DNA of 64,000 nucleotides from UBA6183 sp046314755 (GTDB taxonomy: Bacteria > Bacteroidota > Bacteroidia > UKL13-3), in the NCBI GenBank assembly GCA_046314755.1, contig JBKDBG010000017.1, positions 11,828 through 75,827 of the forward strand, written 5' to 3'. The translations under genes were made by a program, and so were the position numbers. Positions 29,101-37,483 of the stretch are shown here, piece by piece. Under the pieces are notes generated by a model. It saw nothing but the letters and a program-made list of their open reading frames with translations, was not told the DNA's origin and did no database searches. Position 1 is the stretch's first letter, and each line of letters starts with the position of its first letter.

Positions 29101-32100
29101 ACCTCCACTAAATGTTGAAGTACTGGTGTTATTGGTTTCAAAAATTACACCTTGAATAAATATATCACTAGCGTCATTTAATAATGTAAGAGCCGGTTGT
29201 GAGGTTGCTGTGTTTCGAATAACAAGGTTCGTGTCTGTAACTAATCCGTTTGCGGCATAACCCAATAGTTGAACTCTGTCTGCGCCATTAAGCTTGATAA
29301 TACCATCAGTAAATGCAACATTTCCTGTTATGATGGTTTGTGTTGGCCCGGCAGGTCGAATGGTAAGCGTATAACCAAAATTGCCTACACTAGTACCATT
29401 CGTTTCCAACCATTGATTTAATGAAACACTTCCTGTTTCGGTGATGGTTGCACCATTTTCGAGCGTTACAACTGTATTGCCTTGTAATAAGCTGTTATTT
29501 ATTGCATTAAACAATCCGGTTGGTCCGGTTAGGGTTGTGTATGTGCCTGTAGGTCCAACAGTAACTGCTGTTGGTATTGGTGTAGAAATTTGATATTGGT
29601 TTGGTGTTTGAGGAGGAAAAGTAATATTAGCGATATCAATTCCAACACCAAAAGCAGGTTGTGTACTGTAATTTATTGCACTATCCTGAGCGGCTATGTA
29701 ATATCTAATAATATCATTAGGAACTACACCGCCAACAAGCGAATAATCAATGGTAAAATCCCAGCTACCGTTACGGCTGTTGCCAGTTGTTAAGGCTCCC
29801 AAAACGTTGGCCCATGTGCCGTTGTTTTTGTTAAAGTATAATCTTGGGGTAAACGTACCGAAATCAACTCCCGAATTTCTATCAATAATCGTTGCGGAAA
29901 TCGTTCTGTTTAATACACTTGCCGTATTCGTTAGCGGAGTAAAAATAATTTCCGGAGCAACAGAGTCAAAACTTAACGTATTCGTTGCTGAGCCAAATGC
30001 TCCGATATCAACCGGGGTTAAGGCGCTTCTTTGGTTGCCATTAAAATCACTTGAGGAGAAGGCAACCAACGTTGGATCGCCTGCTCCCTCTCCCGGATTA
30101 GAAGAAGCAACATTCAAGTTAATTGAGCCTGCCGCAGCAGCCGGTGCAATTAAATTTGGATTCGCGTGGATACTGTTTATATCTCTTTGTGAGATTCTTT
30201 TCCAGCCTCCTGTCCCAGTCATAAATGCGGCATTTCCAGGACCACCTCCAATAAAGTTGTTGGTTAGCCCACTTCCTGCCCATAAAATATTGTAATTGCA
30301 TACAAACTGTGGAACAGATGCTATACTGCCATAATTTATTGCATAATTAAATCCGGTACCCCCATTGTTTTGAACCACATTTACAAAAATGTTATTTCTG
30401 ATGTCGCTCCATGATATAAAACCAATTGAAGCCCTGTATGCAGCGGTAATTGATGTGCCTGAAGTTGGCGCTCCACCAATATAAACCGTGTTGTGTAAAA
30501 TACGATTGATAAAAGTACTTGATGAATGGTTATTGTTAATTCCACTTACTACAAAAGGACCGGTATACGCATTACCTGCTGTATCAATACCCAAACGAAT
30601 TAAGTTATTCGCAACAGTTCCGTGCATGGTTTGCAAATCAATTCCCAATAGGTTCGTTGCTGAGGTTCCTGCACTTGCAAAACTGTGTATGAAGTTGCGG
30701 TTACAGAACGATTCGTTTCCTGTTGTAGCGCTTGAAGCTGAATAACGAATACCAATAATACTTCCGGTTGTAGCCGTATGTAAATTATATAACCCCCAAA
30801 TCACGTTGCTGTCACACTCTTGGTTTACTACCCCTGAAATATATTGAATACCGCAAATGCCCGGTGAACTGGTTGTGAAACGGTTGTAAATTGACTTGAT
30901 TTGGTTTCCATAAACCCTGTTTCCGGTGGTTCCGAAAATAACCATTCCATTTACTTGTGTAGATGATGCCGTTGGTGTATTCAAGGCCAACGAATCAATA
31001 TAGTTATTCAACACCAAGGCTCTGCCCGAAGAACCAAAGTTAATACCATTTAATGCGGCAGAAGTAGAGGTTGATGTGTTTGAACTTCTTGAAAATAAAC
31101 CATAAACAATATTGTTACTTATGGTTGTGAAACCGCTACTTGCATAACAAATACCATTAATTTGAGTTGATTGGGTGGCTAGTGTTGAACGTTGATATAA
31201 ATGGCGAACAGTGTTGTTTCTAATAATTTGTCCGGCCGAACCAGAAAAATTCAAAATACCATTAATGGCGGCACTTGTTGTAGTTCCTGTACTTGTACAA
31301 CCGGTACTATCCATAAATAACCCATCAATAATATTATTTTCAATTACTGATATTCCGGATGTGCTCAAAATGCCAATGATTCTAACAGCAGAAGTTGTGG
31401 TATTATTATTAGTAAGCGGCTCTGCAAAAGTACCGATTAGGTTTCCGCTAATAGTAACGGAGTTGCTTGATGATTGGGATGAAATACCCATTAGTGAAGC
31501 AGCGGTGGTTGACCCGATATTGCCTGAATTGGTTCTTAAGCCCTTAACGATGTTGTTGTTGATATTAACAACTTGACCAGAACTTGTAGTAATTGCCCTA
31601 ATTGCACCAGTAGTTCCGGTATTGTATAAGGAAACATTTGAAACGATGTTTCTTGTGATATCATAATTTGATGCAGGAACTGCATTTATCGCTACAAAAA
31701 CAGCGTTGTTCAAGGACAACACATCGCCAATATAGTTACTGTCAATATTGGCCACACCACCGCTTAATTGTATACCAGTAAACTGGCCTGTTGCTGCAGT
31801 ACCGGCCAATGTCCAATTTTTAATTTGGTTTCCATAAACCCTGGTTGGTGTTCCATTAGCCACCGTTACTTGAATGGGTACACGGATATTAGAACCGATA
31901 TTTACGAATGGCCCTGCCAATGCTAATGGGGCATCGCCACCAATAATATTATTTAATATTTGATTATTAACAGACCCACTACCTGTGCCGGGCACAAAAT
32001 TGATTGCCGACCATGTAGATGTTTGTAATGTATTGGCCGCTGTATCATAGAAATTGTTATTAGCAATTAACCAATTTGAACCATTTCCATTATTGGTGCC

Positions 32101-33564
32101 TGTTATTGATATCCCGTTAAATCCAAAACTATTAAAATCGTTTCCTATTATTGAGTTGTTATTGTTTTGAATGATATTTGATTGACCTGTTGAAATAATA
32201 CCAACAGCAAAAACACCCGTTGATGAACGTCCAAAATAATTGTTTTGAATGGTATTATTATCATTACCCGTAAAACCCGTAGAGCCTAGTATGGCAATTG
32301 CACCAGAAGCCGTTCCGGTATTTGCCGAAAGCAAATTCATGTTTCGAAGGGTGTTGTTATTAGCATCATTAACTAATGTAAAAATAACTCCAGCGGTGTT
32401 ATAGTTTTTTATTGTTAAATCCCTCGTATTTCCTGCACCATTGCTTCCATCAAAAACAACAAAACTGCTTCCGTTTAAGTTAAACATATTTGATGTGGAT
32501 GCTTCAACTAGGCTACTTACGCCAGTGGCCGGTTTGAAGGTTATCGTGTTAGTGGCCGAAATCCCTGAAACGTTCGCAAAATTAATCGGAAAGGATTCTC
32601 CTGTTGAAGTATTATACAGGGTATCAATTAAACTAAAAACTACCGGACCTGTCACACCAAATGCACTTGCAGCTGTGGCTGCTTCAGATATGGTTCTAAA
32701 GTCACCTGTGGCCCCCACTGTAAAAGTTCCTGTTAATGGTGAACGATATATCCTCGTTAGAGTATCATCAATATTTACAGTATCAAATGCACTATTAGGC
32801 ATTGAGGTGTATACTTTAACACGATACAAAATTCCTGCTGCCATAGTAAAGTTACCCAATTGTACGCTTTGAGAATTACTTCCCAAACCACCAAGTGTAT
32901 CTAATAGGCCTGTAAAGGCTACAGGGGTTTGTACAACTCCGTTAACCTCCCAATTTACGTTAACACTAGTAATTTGATTTACTCCAGCATTTCTTATTCT
33001 AGCAGTAAAAAGATTACTGCCTAAATTAAATCCAATAGGAGTATCTATAGCGAACACAGAGGCGTTGTGTGTACCTGATGATAATTGTAATACTTGTATT
33101 TCTCTGAAATTTGGGTTCGTTCCTTGCACATTATTAAACCTAACCCGAGTTGTTGTAATTGGAACGATAAATGAAATTGAATCTACTTGAGGCGCAGCAC
33201 TTACAAATGGGTTTGGTGCCAATGGCACATATGCGCTCCCATTCCAAATTTCAATAATCATTGAGGTAAAAGGCCTGTTGTCTTTATAAAAAACAATCCT
33301 GCTAAAGGAAATAGGATTTGACCAAACATATTCAATGAATTGACCTGTGTTAATCCACCCCCATCCGCAAGGAGTAGGAGCACAATTAAATGGTGGAATG
33401 ATTCCATCATTGTAGTTTGTTGCACCAAAACCCAATGCAGGATTTCCGCCTGTACCTTGTGTGGCTGTTGCCGTTAAAGCATGATTTGTTTGGGCCTTCA
33501 ACTCTTTTAAGAGCAAGAGCACCAAAATTAATAATGCTGTTTTAAGTAGTTGTTGTTTTTTCAT
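23170..33564 (-). CDS. giant T9SS-secreted beta-helix protein with discoidin-like N-terminus (3464 aa)
   Basis: The longest gene in the window. Signal peptide at 1-24 (ending LKAQ). Residues about 26-165 look like an F5/8-type (discoidin) galactose-binding-like domain (NTGQFIEYVWSNPISFSRI, VRFNNVQGTNPNFREIQVL). Three beta-helix modules begin near 276 (GTFTVGATGDFRTIS, GPVVF, GESFPI), 1330 (TVGPTGTYTTLTGPTGLF) and 2335 (YVGAGQTYTTLTGVGGLF). The coils are Asn, Ser and Thr rich with repeated NNNIV, ISNNxI and VYGNQIK segments. Inter-module spacers carry RxYxKK and GDxIxYYxxAxDS. Near 3277 is an Ig/Fn3-like domain (LPVQMLTFNG, ASERNNLGF), and residues 3380-3464 form the T9SS sorting domain (PYPNPFLSALNLKV, then GGIYFVEVKQ). 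It should be exposed on the surface or released. Substrate or partner is unknown. Confidence 0.88.
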   Translation of the reverse strand: MKKQQLLKTALLILVLLLLKELKAQTNHALTATATQGTGGNPALGFGATNYNDGIIPPFNCAPTPCGWGWINTGQFIEYVWSNPISFSRIVFYKDNRPFTSMIIEIWNGSAYVPLAPNPFVSAAPQVDSISFIVPITTTRVRFNNVQGTNPNFREIQVLQLSSGTHNASVFAIDTPIGFNLGSNLFTARIRNAGVNQITSVNVNWEVNGVVQTPVAFTGLLDTLGGLGSNSQSVQLGNFTMAAGILYRVKVYTSMPNSAFDTVNIDDTLTRIYRSPLTGTFTVGATGDFRTISEAATAASAFGVTGPVVFSLIDTLYNTSTGESFPINFANVSGISATNTITFKPATGVSSLVEASTSNMFNLNGSSFVVFDGSNGAGNTRDLTIKNYNTAGVIFTLVNDANNNTLRNMNLLSANTGTASGAIAILGSTGFTGNDNNTIQNNYFGRSSTGVFAVGIISTGQSNIIQNNNNSIIGNDFNSFGFNGISITGTNNGNGSNWLIANNNFYDTAANTLQTSTWSAINFVPGTGSGSVNNQILNNIIGGDAPLALAGPFVNIGSNIRVPIQVTVANGTPTRVYGNQIKNWTLAGTAATGQFTGIQLSGGVANIDSNYIGDVLSLNNAVFVAINAVPASNYDITRNIVSNVSLYNTGTTGAIRAITTSSGQVVNINNNIVKGLRTNSGNIGSTTAASLMGISSQSSSNSVTISGNLIGTFAEPLTNNNTTTSAVRIIGILSTSGISVIENNIIDGLFMDSTGCTSTGTTTSAAINGILNFSGSAGQIIRNNTVRHLYQRSTLATQSTQINGICYASSGFTTISNNIVYGLFSRSSNTSTSTSAALNGINFGSSGRALVLNNYIDSLALNTPTASSTQVNGMVIFGTTGNRVYGNQIKSIYNRFTTSSPGICGIQYISGVVNQECDSNVIWGLYNLHTATTGSIIGIRYSASSATTGNESFCNRNFIHSFASAGTSATNLLGIDLQTMHGTVANNLIRLGIDTAGNAYTGPFVVSGINNNHSSSTFINRILHNTVYIGGAPTSGTSITAAYRASIGFISWSDIRNNIFVNVVQNNGGTGFNYAINYGSIASVPQFVCNYNILWAGSGLTNNFIGGGPGNAAFMTGTGGWKRISQRDINSIHANPNLIAPAAAAGSINLNVASSNPGEGAGDPTLVAFSSSDFNGNQRSALTPVDIGAFGSATNTLSFDSVAPEIIFTPLTNTASVLNRTISATIIDRNSGVDFGTFTPRLYFNKNNGTWANVLGALTTGNSRNGSWDFTIDYSLVGGVVPNDIIRYYIAAQDSAINYSTQPAFGVGIDIANITFPPQTPNQYQISTPIPTAVTVGPTGTYTTLTGPTGLFNAINNSLLQGNTVVTLENGATITETGSVSLNQWLETNGTSVGNFGYTLTIRPAGPTQTIITGNVAFTDGIIKLNGADRVQLLGYAANGLVTDTNLVIRNTATSQPALTLLNDASDIFIQGVIFETNNTSTSTFSGGAVRISQTSAVTGNDNVYVGNCYFRRAPGAGGLPGILFVASGTTGVNRENDNLLIENSVFYGFNFNAINISSGTGNNYRIKNNVFFQDTLNHHTASPTVINFTPGTLSNNDTISGNVIGGNWYVLMNNWNVINGLGFTGINVSAGANTGTHIADNRITNIVMNNVSAASFVGIQVNNGGGVATLLNNYIGDTNNVQSIINRGNTTSLGINCQTGSNTIINNNIVSGIFSSATTITSVTVNGIRAWNQTGSLQINNNIVSNLRDSSSLGGTSTSAPLVGINVSSSTTSIQINNNRVSNLLNANIGVVSFCQTLGILSTSGLATVTNNIVEGITTNVQNTSTTTSSGLIGIWVGSSNPGQIINNNVVRYLNYVTTTPNSTQLIGIMQSSGSGHTLNENIVHNLRSNSSSSNTSTASSIIGLMHNGSGSQININQNRVYALETIGLTGANNIVGILYQGTTTNVLNSVSRNFVHSFKSSTTGIARLIGIQQNSGSFTRYANNMIRLGIDSAGTLNGNNYEVYGFLNDVSGNFEYYHNSVFLAGAPAAGASVTACIRLNGTPTGTNVNDLRNNIFVNATSNTGTSTGKHFAIRLAGFPVNATSLISNYNILQTTGTGGIIGGTNLLDYITLGGLSGWARNTLYDLQSGSGNPLFVNATGDANTVDLHLQSSNPAEASGDQALMGVVTVDFDGNARTGLAGLDVGADADAFTSSTDIFPPSMTYTAVSNQGSITGPVQLSNVIVRDNQGVPLGGGLNAPRIYYKKGIGGLWVSSAASIATGTPTQANYSFEIFYGPVAGVTTGDTIFYYVVAEDSVASNLTSQRPLALGTNVNNITNEPAAVDFYVILPTIPANSKFYVGAGQTYTTLTGVGGLFEFLNNNTLGGSITAVITSNINEPGTVALNQLGEDGVGAGSFTITIRPDSSTTASRIVSGNTNLGLLRLNGVDRIKISGVPDLSSNNNLNLLTIRNSSTAGPAVLFVNGATKNRLSNLTIESANNTSPLLINGGAVSFAGTNTTVGNSQDSIINCTIRNDLGVAFPSGIPAALISSFHSGFVLNSSNVISGNNLLNASSVYVNVDGGSGNNWVVNGNNFYNTLVLITANALPIRFNGGAISEGHTISNNIIGGSAPNAGGSAWNSSVLAAWNCIQIAVGNNLTTQISSNTIRNMRFIQTASGVQWNGILVTAGRTNITGNMIGDSTVAGSIELAPPTTHSGIAVNATVTVPTLVENNRIAGIAINSAGNSVSFNGILVSGGITSINNNVIGTTNTVNSITNNANGTTRAINVTTAVNIDPAVQITGNTIANINANGTQTSVTLGGIQMSGSTVANISNNRIFNLSTLSTNTSLSSTFLSVFGISLAGSTNAGPMVNNNLIYNISANSTSASTTNAAGIMIQSANAARVTGNRVYDIRNLSTSNAANPMATATGILVFNVVNALDVTNNQITLGDGQTNNIQYNGIWQQSSGGFDVNAYYNTVLITGNSSSGSLASYAYHKGPNSTFEVTSGTRLVNNAFINNRAGGATKNYAIANEVSGTPTGAGWAVVNYNLLSSSNANTLGLWGTGDLNISNWRTTSNADRNSWSEISTLVNPAVLFANVTNGNLNVVSSAAQNWYLNGKGIAGPLSGNINADFAGNSRGTTVGFGTDIGAHEFVSTSTPPAATITGTPALNGTTTITFAGRTLATINWGATGTVPSSLSANYYSGTNPPSTNVGTRFMNAYLQVSAAGGTGYSYQATFNYDPALLGNVLSETALRWARFGTSWSFDAASGANTSSQTIATSTPSNAFGIITGTDASAPLPVQMLTFNGEVMNDDAKLTWITASERNNLGFEIERSSDGRTFEYVGFVKGAGNSNVKRNYQFVDANVFNQSSIVYYRLKQIDVNGGYEYSNTIELNKMQLETFAVTPYPNPFLSALNLKVNTPQEGSAQITVFDLNGKLVFSKTTTLQSGINVVNMDELVNSDGGIYFVEVKQASFVQVQKVVRLK

Positions 33565-34029
33565 AAGTATTATTTTTTTATTTTGTCTCTTTCAAACCAT
33601 CGTTAATAACTTGATAGCACAGGCAGCTAAGCTTTAAAATGGGCAAAAATTTATTTGCTTATTAATTTTGAATTATTAATGAAGTTATAAATTATTCAAA
33701 CAAAGCAATTCATCCCGGGGACATTTAATCTCATTTTAATCTTATTGTTTGGTTTATTGGGCGAAAAACAAAATAACTAGCCACAAATAGGTATAAGTAG
33801 AAAATGTTGGAATATTGATTAATTCAATATATGGCTTAATCGTAATTCTTTTGTGTAGTGTATCATTTACAATTAAGAACTTAATTGCTGTGGAAAACTA
33901 GCCTTGACTTTTCCAATTAATTACCATGATTGGTTGAAAACAGGGGAATGAAATGCCCTAAGGCAAAATTAGGAAACAAAAAAGCCACACAAAACGCGTG
34001 GCTTTTATATGACAAATTTTACTTATTGC
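33565..34029. other. 465-bp intergenic region between two minus-strand genes
   Basis: The right end holds the terminator of the 1126-aa gene (33981-34005). The rest is very AT-rich and should hold the promoter of the 3464-aa gene, but no exact TAnnTTTG box was found close to its start. An imperfect AT palindrome with ATTAAT arms lies at 33661-33680. No gene is evident. Confidence 0.4.
33981..34005 (-). terminator. terminator after the amylolytic cluster
   Basis: AAAGCCAC and GTGGCTTT form a perfect 8-bp stem with a 9-base loop. On the minus strand it runs into TTTTTTG. It lies 25 bp after the stop of the 1126-aa gene, the last gene of the run that starts at the upstream amylase. Confidence 0.85.
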
Positions 34030-37000
34030 CTACTCCACCAAGAGTTTCTTTTGAATAGAAGAGTTTATGGTATTAATTTCTACAAAATATAACCCCGGTT
34101 CCAAAGCAGATATATCAATGGTTTTTTGAAGCGCTACAACACATTTCACCCTACCATCAGTTTGTCTCATCGTAACGGTTCCTTGATCCTCCTCTTGTAA
34201 GCCGTCAATATGAATAAATCCTTTTGCCGGATTAGGGTAAATACTTAATGCATGCATTGGGTCTCCATTGTCAACACGCACCACATGGCTGTATTCGCTT
34301 TGGTTAAATTCAATCTTGTTTAATCGATAATACCCTTCTACTAATCTATTGTCATCAAAAACGTATTGTGTTTGGGTGGCTCTGTTTTTTGATTGAATAT
34401 ATCCAATCGTTTCAAATGCTAATCCATCGGCTGAATATTGTACTTCATAGCCTTTCATGTTTTTTTCTTGAGCCGTTGTCCATGATATTACGTTGCCGAA
34501 TTCTTTTCGTCTAGCAGAAAAAGAAACTAGCTTTACGGGAAGTGCTTGCGCATTTCCGATTACTAATCTGAAGCGATTGCCTCCGGTTGCAGCATTTGAA
34601 TTTTGAATTTGAAAAGTATATTTTGAATGCAACCTCACGTTGGTGATGTTGTTATTAAAAAGGTCAATCAAATACACATCCTTATTGGCTGGAATAGTAT
34701 TGCCCAAATCAAGCTCAATGGTATAACTTCCATTGGATACTGCATTTGTGCTTATCACAAATGTATCTGCTGTACTGTTGTTTAATGCTTGAACCACATT
34801 GCGTTGAACAAGTTGATGATCAGAAGTAACAAATCCCATGTTGATGTTGCTGTTTAATAACTTCATGGCATCTTCATTAAACACATATGATAAAGAGGAA
34901 TTGGGTTTAAAATGAAGCCAGGCGATATCATACTTTGTACTGTCTTGGTACATTTTAATGGATAAGGGATTTTCTTCTGTCTTAAAATATGCAGTTGGGT
35001 TGGTAGAAACCTTGCCGGACTCATTAAAGGTAACACTTGCCCCGGAAGAAGCAGCTTGTACGAAAAAGCCTTGGCCAATAGCAATATGTTGTGAAGAAGT
35101 TCTATTCACGTACATTCCGGTTGAGGCATCCCACACCCAATAGGAGTTTGATACCGACCCCGAAATGCTTAAGGCTGCATAATTAATTTCGCATGGGTAT
35201 GGGTTACCCAATAAATTCCAACCATCATTCGAGGCAGATCCGGTTGATGTATAAGATAAATTAACCGCAACAGCACCTTGGTTAATGTTGCCGAAATAAT
35301 CCATTACCGTATCATTCGGCACAATAGATGCATTTGTTAAGCTATTCGTTTGTGAACGACTTCCTCGGTAAAAAACCAACATGCCCAATCCTTGTCCAAG
35401 AGCATTGTTGGTATGGGTTATGTTCTTCCACCCTCTCCCTCCGGAAGTGTTTTCTTGATAAGTTACAATAGAAGAATTTGGTGTGGCGGCATCAAAGCCG
35501 TTTGAACCACCTCCCGGACCTGTGATCAAAATGTCTTCTTGCAATTGATTAAATGTAAAACCATTAATCGGGCTTGTCACCATTCTCCAGCCCCTTCTTC
35601 CTGAGCCGCCTTGTACAAATCGTTGCACATTTATATTGCCGCTAATGGCTGCACCTGATTGTATCTGAGCAATTCGTCCCGTTGCGGAAGCTGTTGATAT
35701 CAATACCAAATTTCCATTTGCGTTTAATGTTCCTGCTGTTGGCGTAACTGTTCCTGTTACTTGTACTTCGTTTCCTAATGTTATCGTACTTGATGCGCGA
35801 TTTACCGTAAGGTTAACAAGCCTATTGGTTGATCCGAAAGTTGTTTGATCGAAAAACAAAGAAATATTGCCTGTGCTTCCTCCAACATTTATTGATCCTC
35901 CGTTACTGCGTATAAAACCGGAAGTACGAGAAACAGCCCCATTCACCGATAACGTATTTGAACCAATATCAAGTGTAGCCGAACCAATAGTTAACGTACC
36001 GGAAACCGTAAGGTTATTGCTTAAACTGCTTGTTCCCGAAGGCATGGTATAGTTTTGAAGTTCTGTTGGCAATGTGAAGTTAGAAATGCTTCCACCGTTA
36101 AAAATTAACGACCCGGTGTTGCCAAGCGTTAAGTTGTTTGATGCGTTAAACGCCCCATTTAGCGTAAGCGTACCGTTAATGGTTCGCGATGCATGCAGCA
36201 CAGCCCCTGAAGCTCCAACAGAAACATTGTTTGGACCAGAGGAAGATGGCCACTCCATATTATTTGTTGTTTGCACAGAAACACCGGAATATACCAACGT
36301 GCTATTATTTCCATAAGCAATTGAACCTGCACCGATGATGGTGCCCGAATGCGTTAAAGCTCCATTAATTGTCAACGTAACTCCTGCGTCTACTGTGAGT
36401 GTACCACCTGTATTTATTGTTAGTTCATCAAGGGTCTGGTTGCTGCTTACTCGAAGCGTTCCGCCATTATTAACAGTTACATCATTGGTTGCGGGTAAGG
36501 TTGAGCCCCCACTTCTGTTTAACTGTAAAGTTCCTGCATTAACGGTCGTTAATCCGGTAAATGTATTTTGCGCTGTTAATGTAACCGTGCCTAAACCATT
36601 TTTATTCACATCATTAATGGTTGACTCATTGTTGGAAATCACACCAGTTACATTGAACGACTCGCTCGTGTTTGCGGTTAAATTTATTGGTATGTTGGAA
36701 ACCTCTAACAATGTAAATAAAGCATCCATATTTGCTCCTGAGTTCCTTACATGAATTAATGCGGGAGAAACTCCAGTAGAGCCCGTAAATCTTCTAATAT
36801 TGTTTCTGTTTGATCCAATAACCAGATTAAACTCTCGGTCAGAAACCACTTCAATATCATAGGTTGTTCCTGATTTGAAATCGGTAAAGTTAGGCATATT
36901 CGTAGTGGAGAAACCTGCGCCATCACTAAATCGCGCTGTTGATTGTCCGCCTAGAAATTCTATTTTTAATATCGAGTTATTGTCATACCTACCAGCTAAA

Positions 37001-37410
37001 GAGGAGCCCCCATCAAAAATTCCACCGCCAGACTTTATTGAAACACCAATGATGCCATCGTTTACAATTCCCGTTCGCCCGCCACCGTCTTGTCCTGCAA
37101 TTCGAATTCTGATTCTTTGTCCGGGCTTTACCGTACGTTGCGTTCCATTCAGTGTGCCGTCTGTTGTGAAAAACCGACCATCAAGTTGTCCTTGTACAGT
37201 ACTTCCAAATGAAAATTGAGCAACGCCATTAGTAACAGAAAAGCTACCACTGTTTTCGCTCCACACGTTAGTCCAATTAGAATTCCCTGTGGTATAGTTT
37301 TGGGCAGAAGAATAGTTGTTTGAAATGATAAAAATATAAACCACTAAAGGGATCTTATATTTTAACAAATCGAATCGGTTCTTCACATTGTAAGAAAAAA
37401 TCTGGCTCAT
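34030..37410 (-). CDS. T9SS-secreted protein with autotransporter-associated beta-strand repeats (1126 aa)
   Basis: An export signal follows a short N-terminal extension (hydrophobic IPLVVYIFIISNNYSSAQ, about residues 19-36). The first domain (about 40-230) is a beta-sandwich of unknown type (GQRIRIRIAGQDGGGRTGIV). Then come repeats like the autotransporter-associated beta-strand family, for example GLGTVTLTAQNTFTGLTTVN near 270-290 and VTVNNGGTLRVSSNQTLDEL, leading into a beta-helix-like stretch to about 600. A later region (about 600-930) has beta-strands with WNLLGNPYPCEINYA, common in Bacteroidota secreted proteins. The C-terminus has the Ig/Fn3-like LPVKLVSFSA domain and a T9SS sorting domain (IYPNPAKGFIHIDG, then GLYFVEI). 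It starts 73 bp after the 704-aa gene and ends the cluster before a terminator. Function is unknown. Confidence 0.8.
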   Translation of the reverse strand: MSQIFSYNVKNRFDLLKYKIPLVVYIFIISNNYSSAQNYTTGNSNWTNVWSENSGSFSVTNGVAQFSFGSTVQGQLDGRFFTTDGTLNGTQRTVKPGQRIRIRIAGQDGGGRTGIVNDGIIGVSIKSGGGIFDGGSSLAGRYDNNSILKIEFLGGQSTARFSDGAGFSTTNMPNFTDFKSGTTYDIEVVSDREFNLVIGSNRNNIRRFTGSTGVSPALIHVRNSGANMDALFTLLEVSNIPINLTANTSESFNVTGVISNNESTINDVNKNGLGTVTLTAQNTFTGLTTVNAGTLQLNRSGGSTLPATNDVTVNNGGTLRVSSNQTLDELTINTGGTLTVDAGVTLTINGALTHSGTIIGAGSIAYGNNSTLVYSGVSVQTTNNMEWPSSSGPNNVSVGASGAVLHASRTINGTLTLNGAFNASNNLTLGNTGSLIFNGGSISNFTLPTELQNYTMPSGTSSLSNNLTVSGTLTIGSATLDIGSNTLSVNGAVSRTSGFIRSNGGSINVGGSTGNISLFFDQTTFGSTNRLVNLTVNRASSTITLGNEVQVTGTVTPTAGTLNANGNLVLISTASATGRIAQIQSGAAISGNINVQRFVQGGSGRRGWRMVTSPINGFTFNQLQEDILITGPGGGSNGFDAATPNSSIVTYQENTSGGRGWKNITHTNNALGQGLGMLVFYRGSRSQTNSLTNASIVPNDTVMDYFGNINQGAVAVNLSYTSTGSASNDGWNLLGNPYPCEINYAALSISGSVSNSYWVWDASTGMYVNRTSSQHIAIGQGFFVQAASSGASVTFNESGKVSTNPTAYFKTEENPLSIKMYQDSTKYDIAWLHFKPNSSLSYVFNEDAMKLLNSNINMGFVTSDHQLVQRNVVQALNNSTADTFVISTNAVSNGSYTIELDLGNTIPANKDVYLIDLFNNNITNVRLHSKYTFQIQNSNAATGGNRFRLVIGNAQALPVKLVSFSARRKEFGNVISWTTAQEKNMKGYEVQYSADGLAFETIGYIQSKNRATQTQYVFDDNRLVEGYYRLNKIEFNQSEYSHVVRVDNGDPMHALSIYPNPAKGFIHIDGLQEEDQGTVTMRQTDGRVKCVVALQKTIDISALEPGLYFVEINTINSSIQKKLLVE

Positions 37411-37483
37411 GCTTTTATAACTTTATTATTAAAATAACAGGCACCTATTAATCTTTTTTTCTAACCTTAATTTAAATCCTATT

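Noticed and set aside
15421..33564. Periodic Asn-rich motifs examined as a CRISPR-like or DNA-level tandem array
   Set aside because: The periodicity is at protein level (beta-helix coils of varying length); DNA units differ too much and lie in one long open frame.
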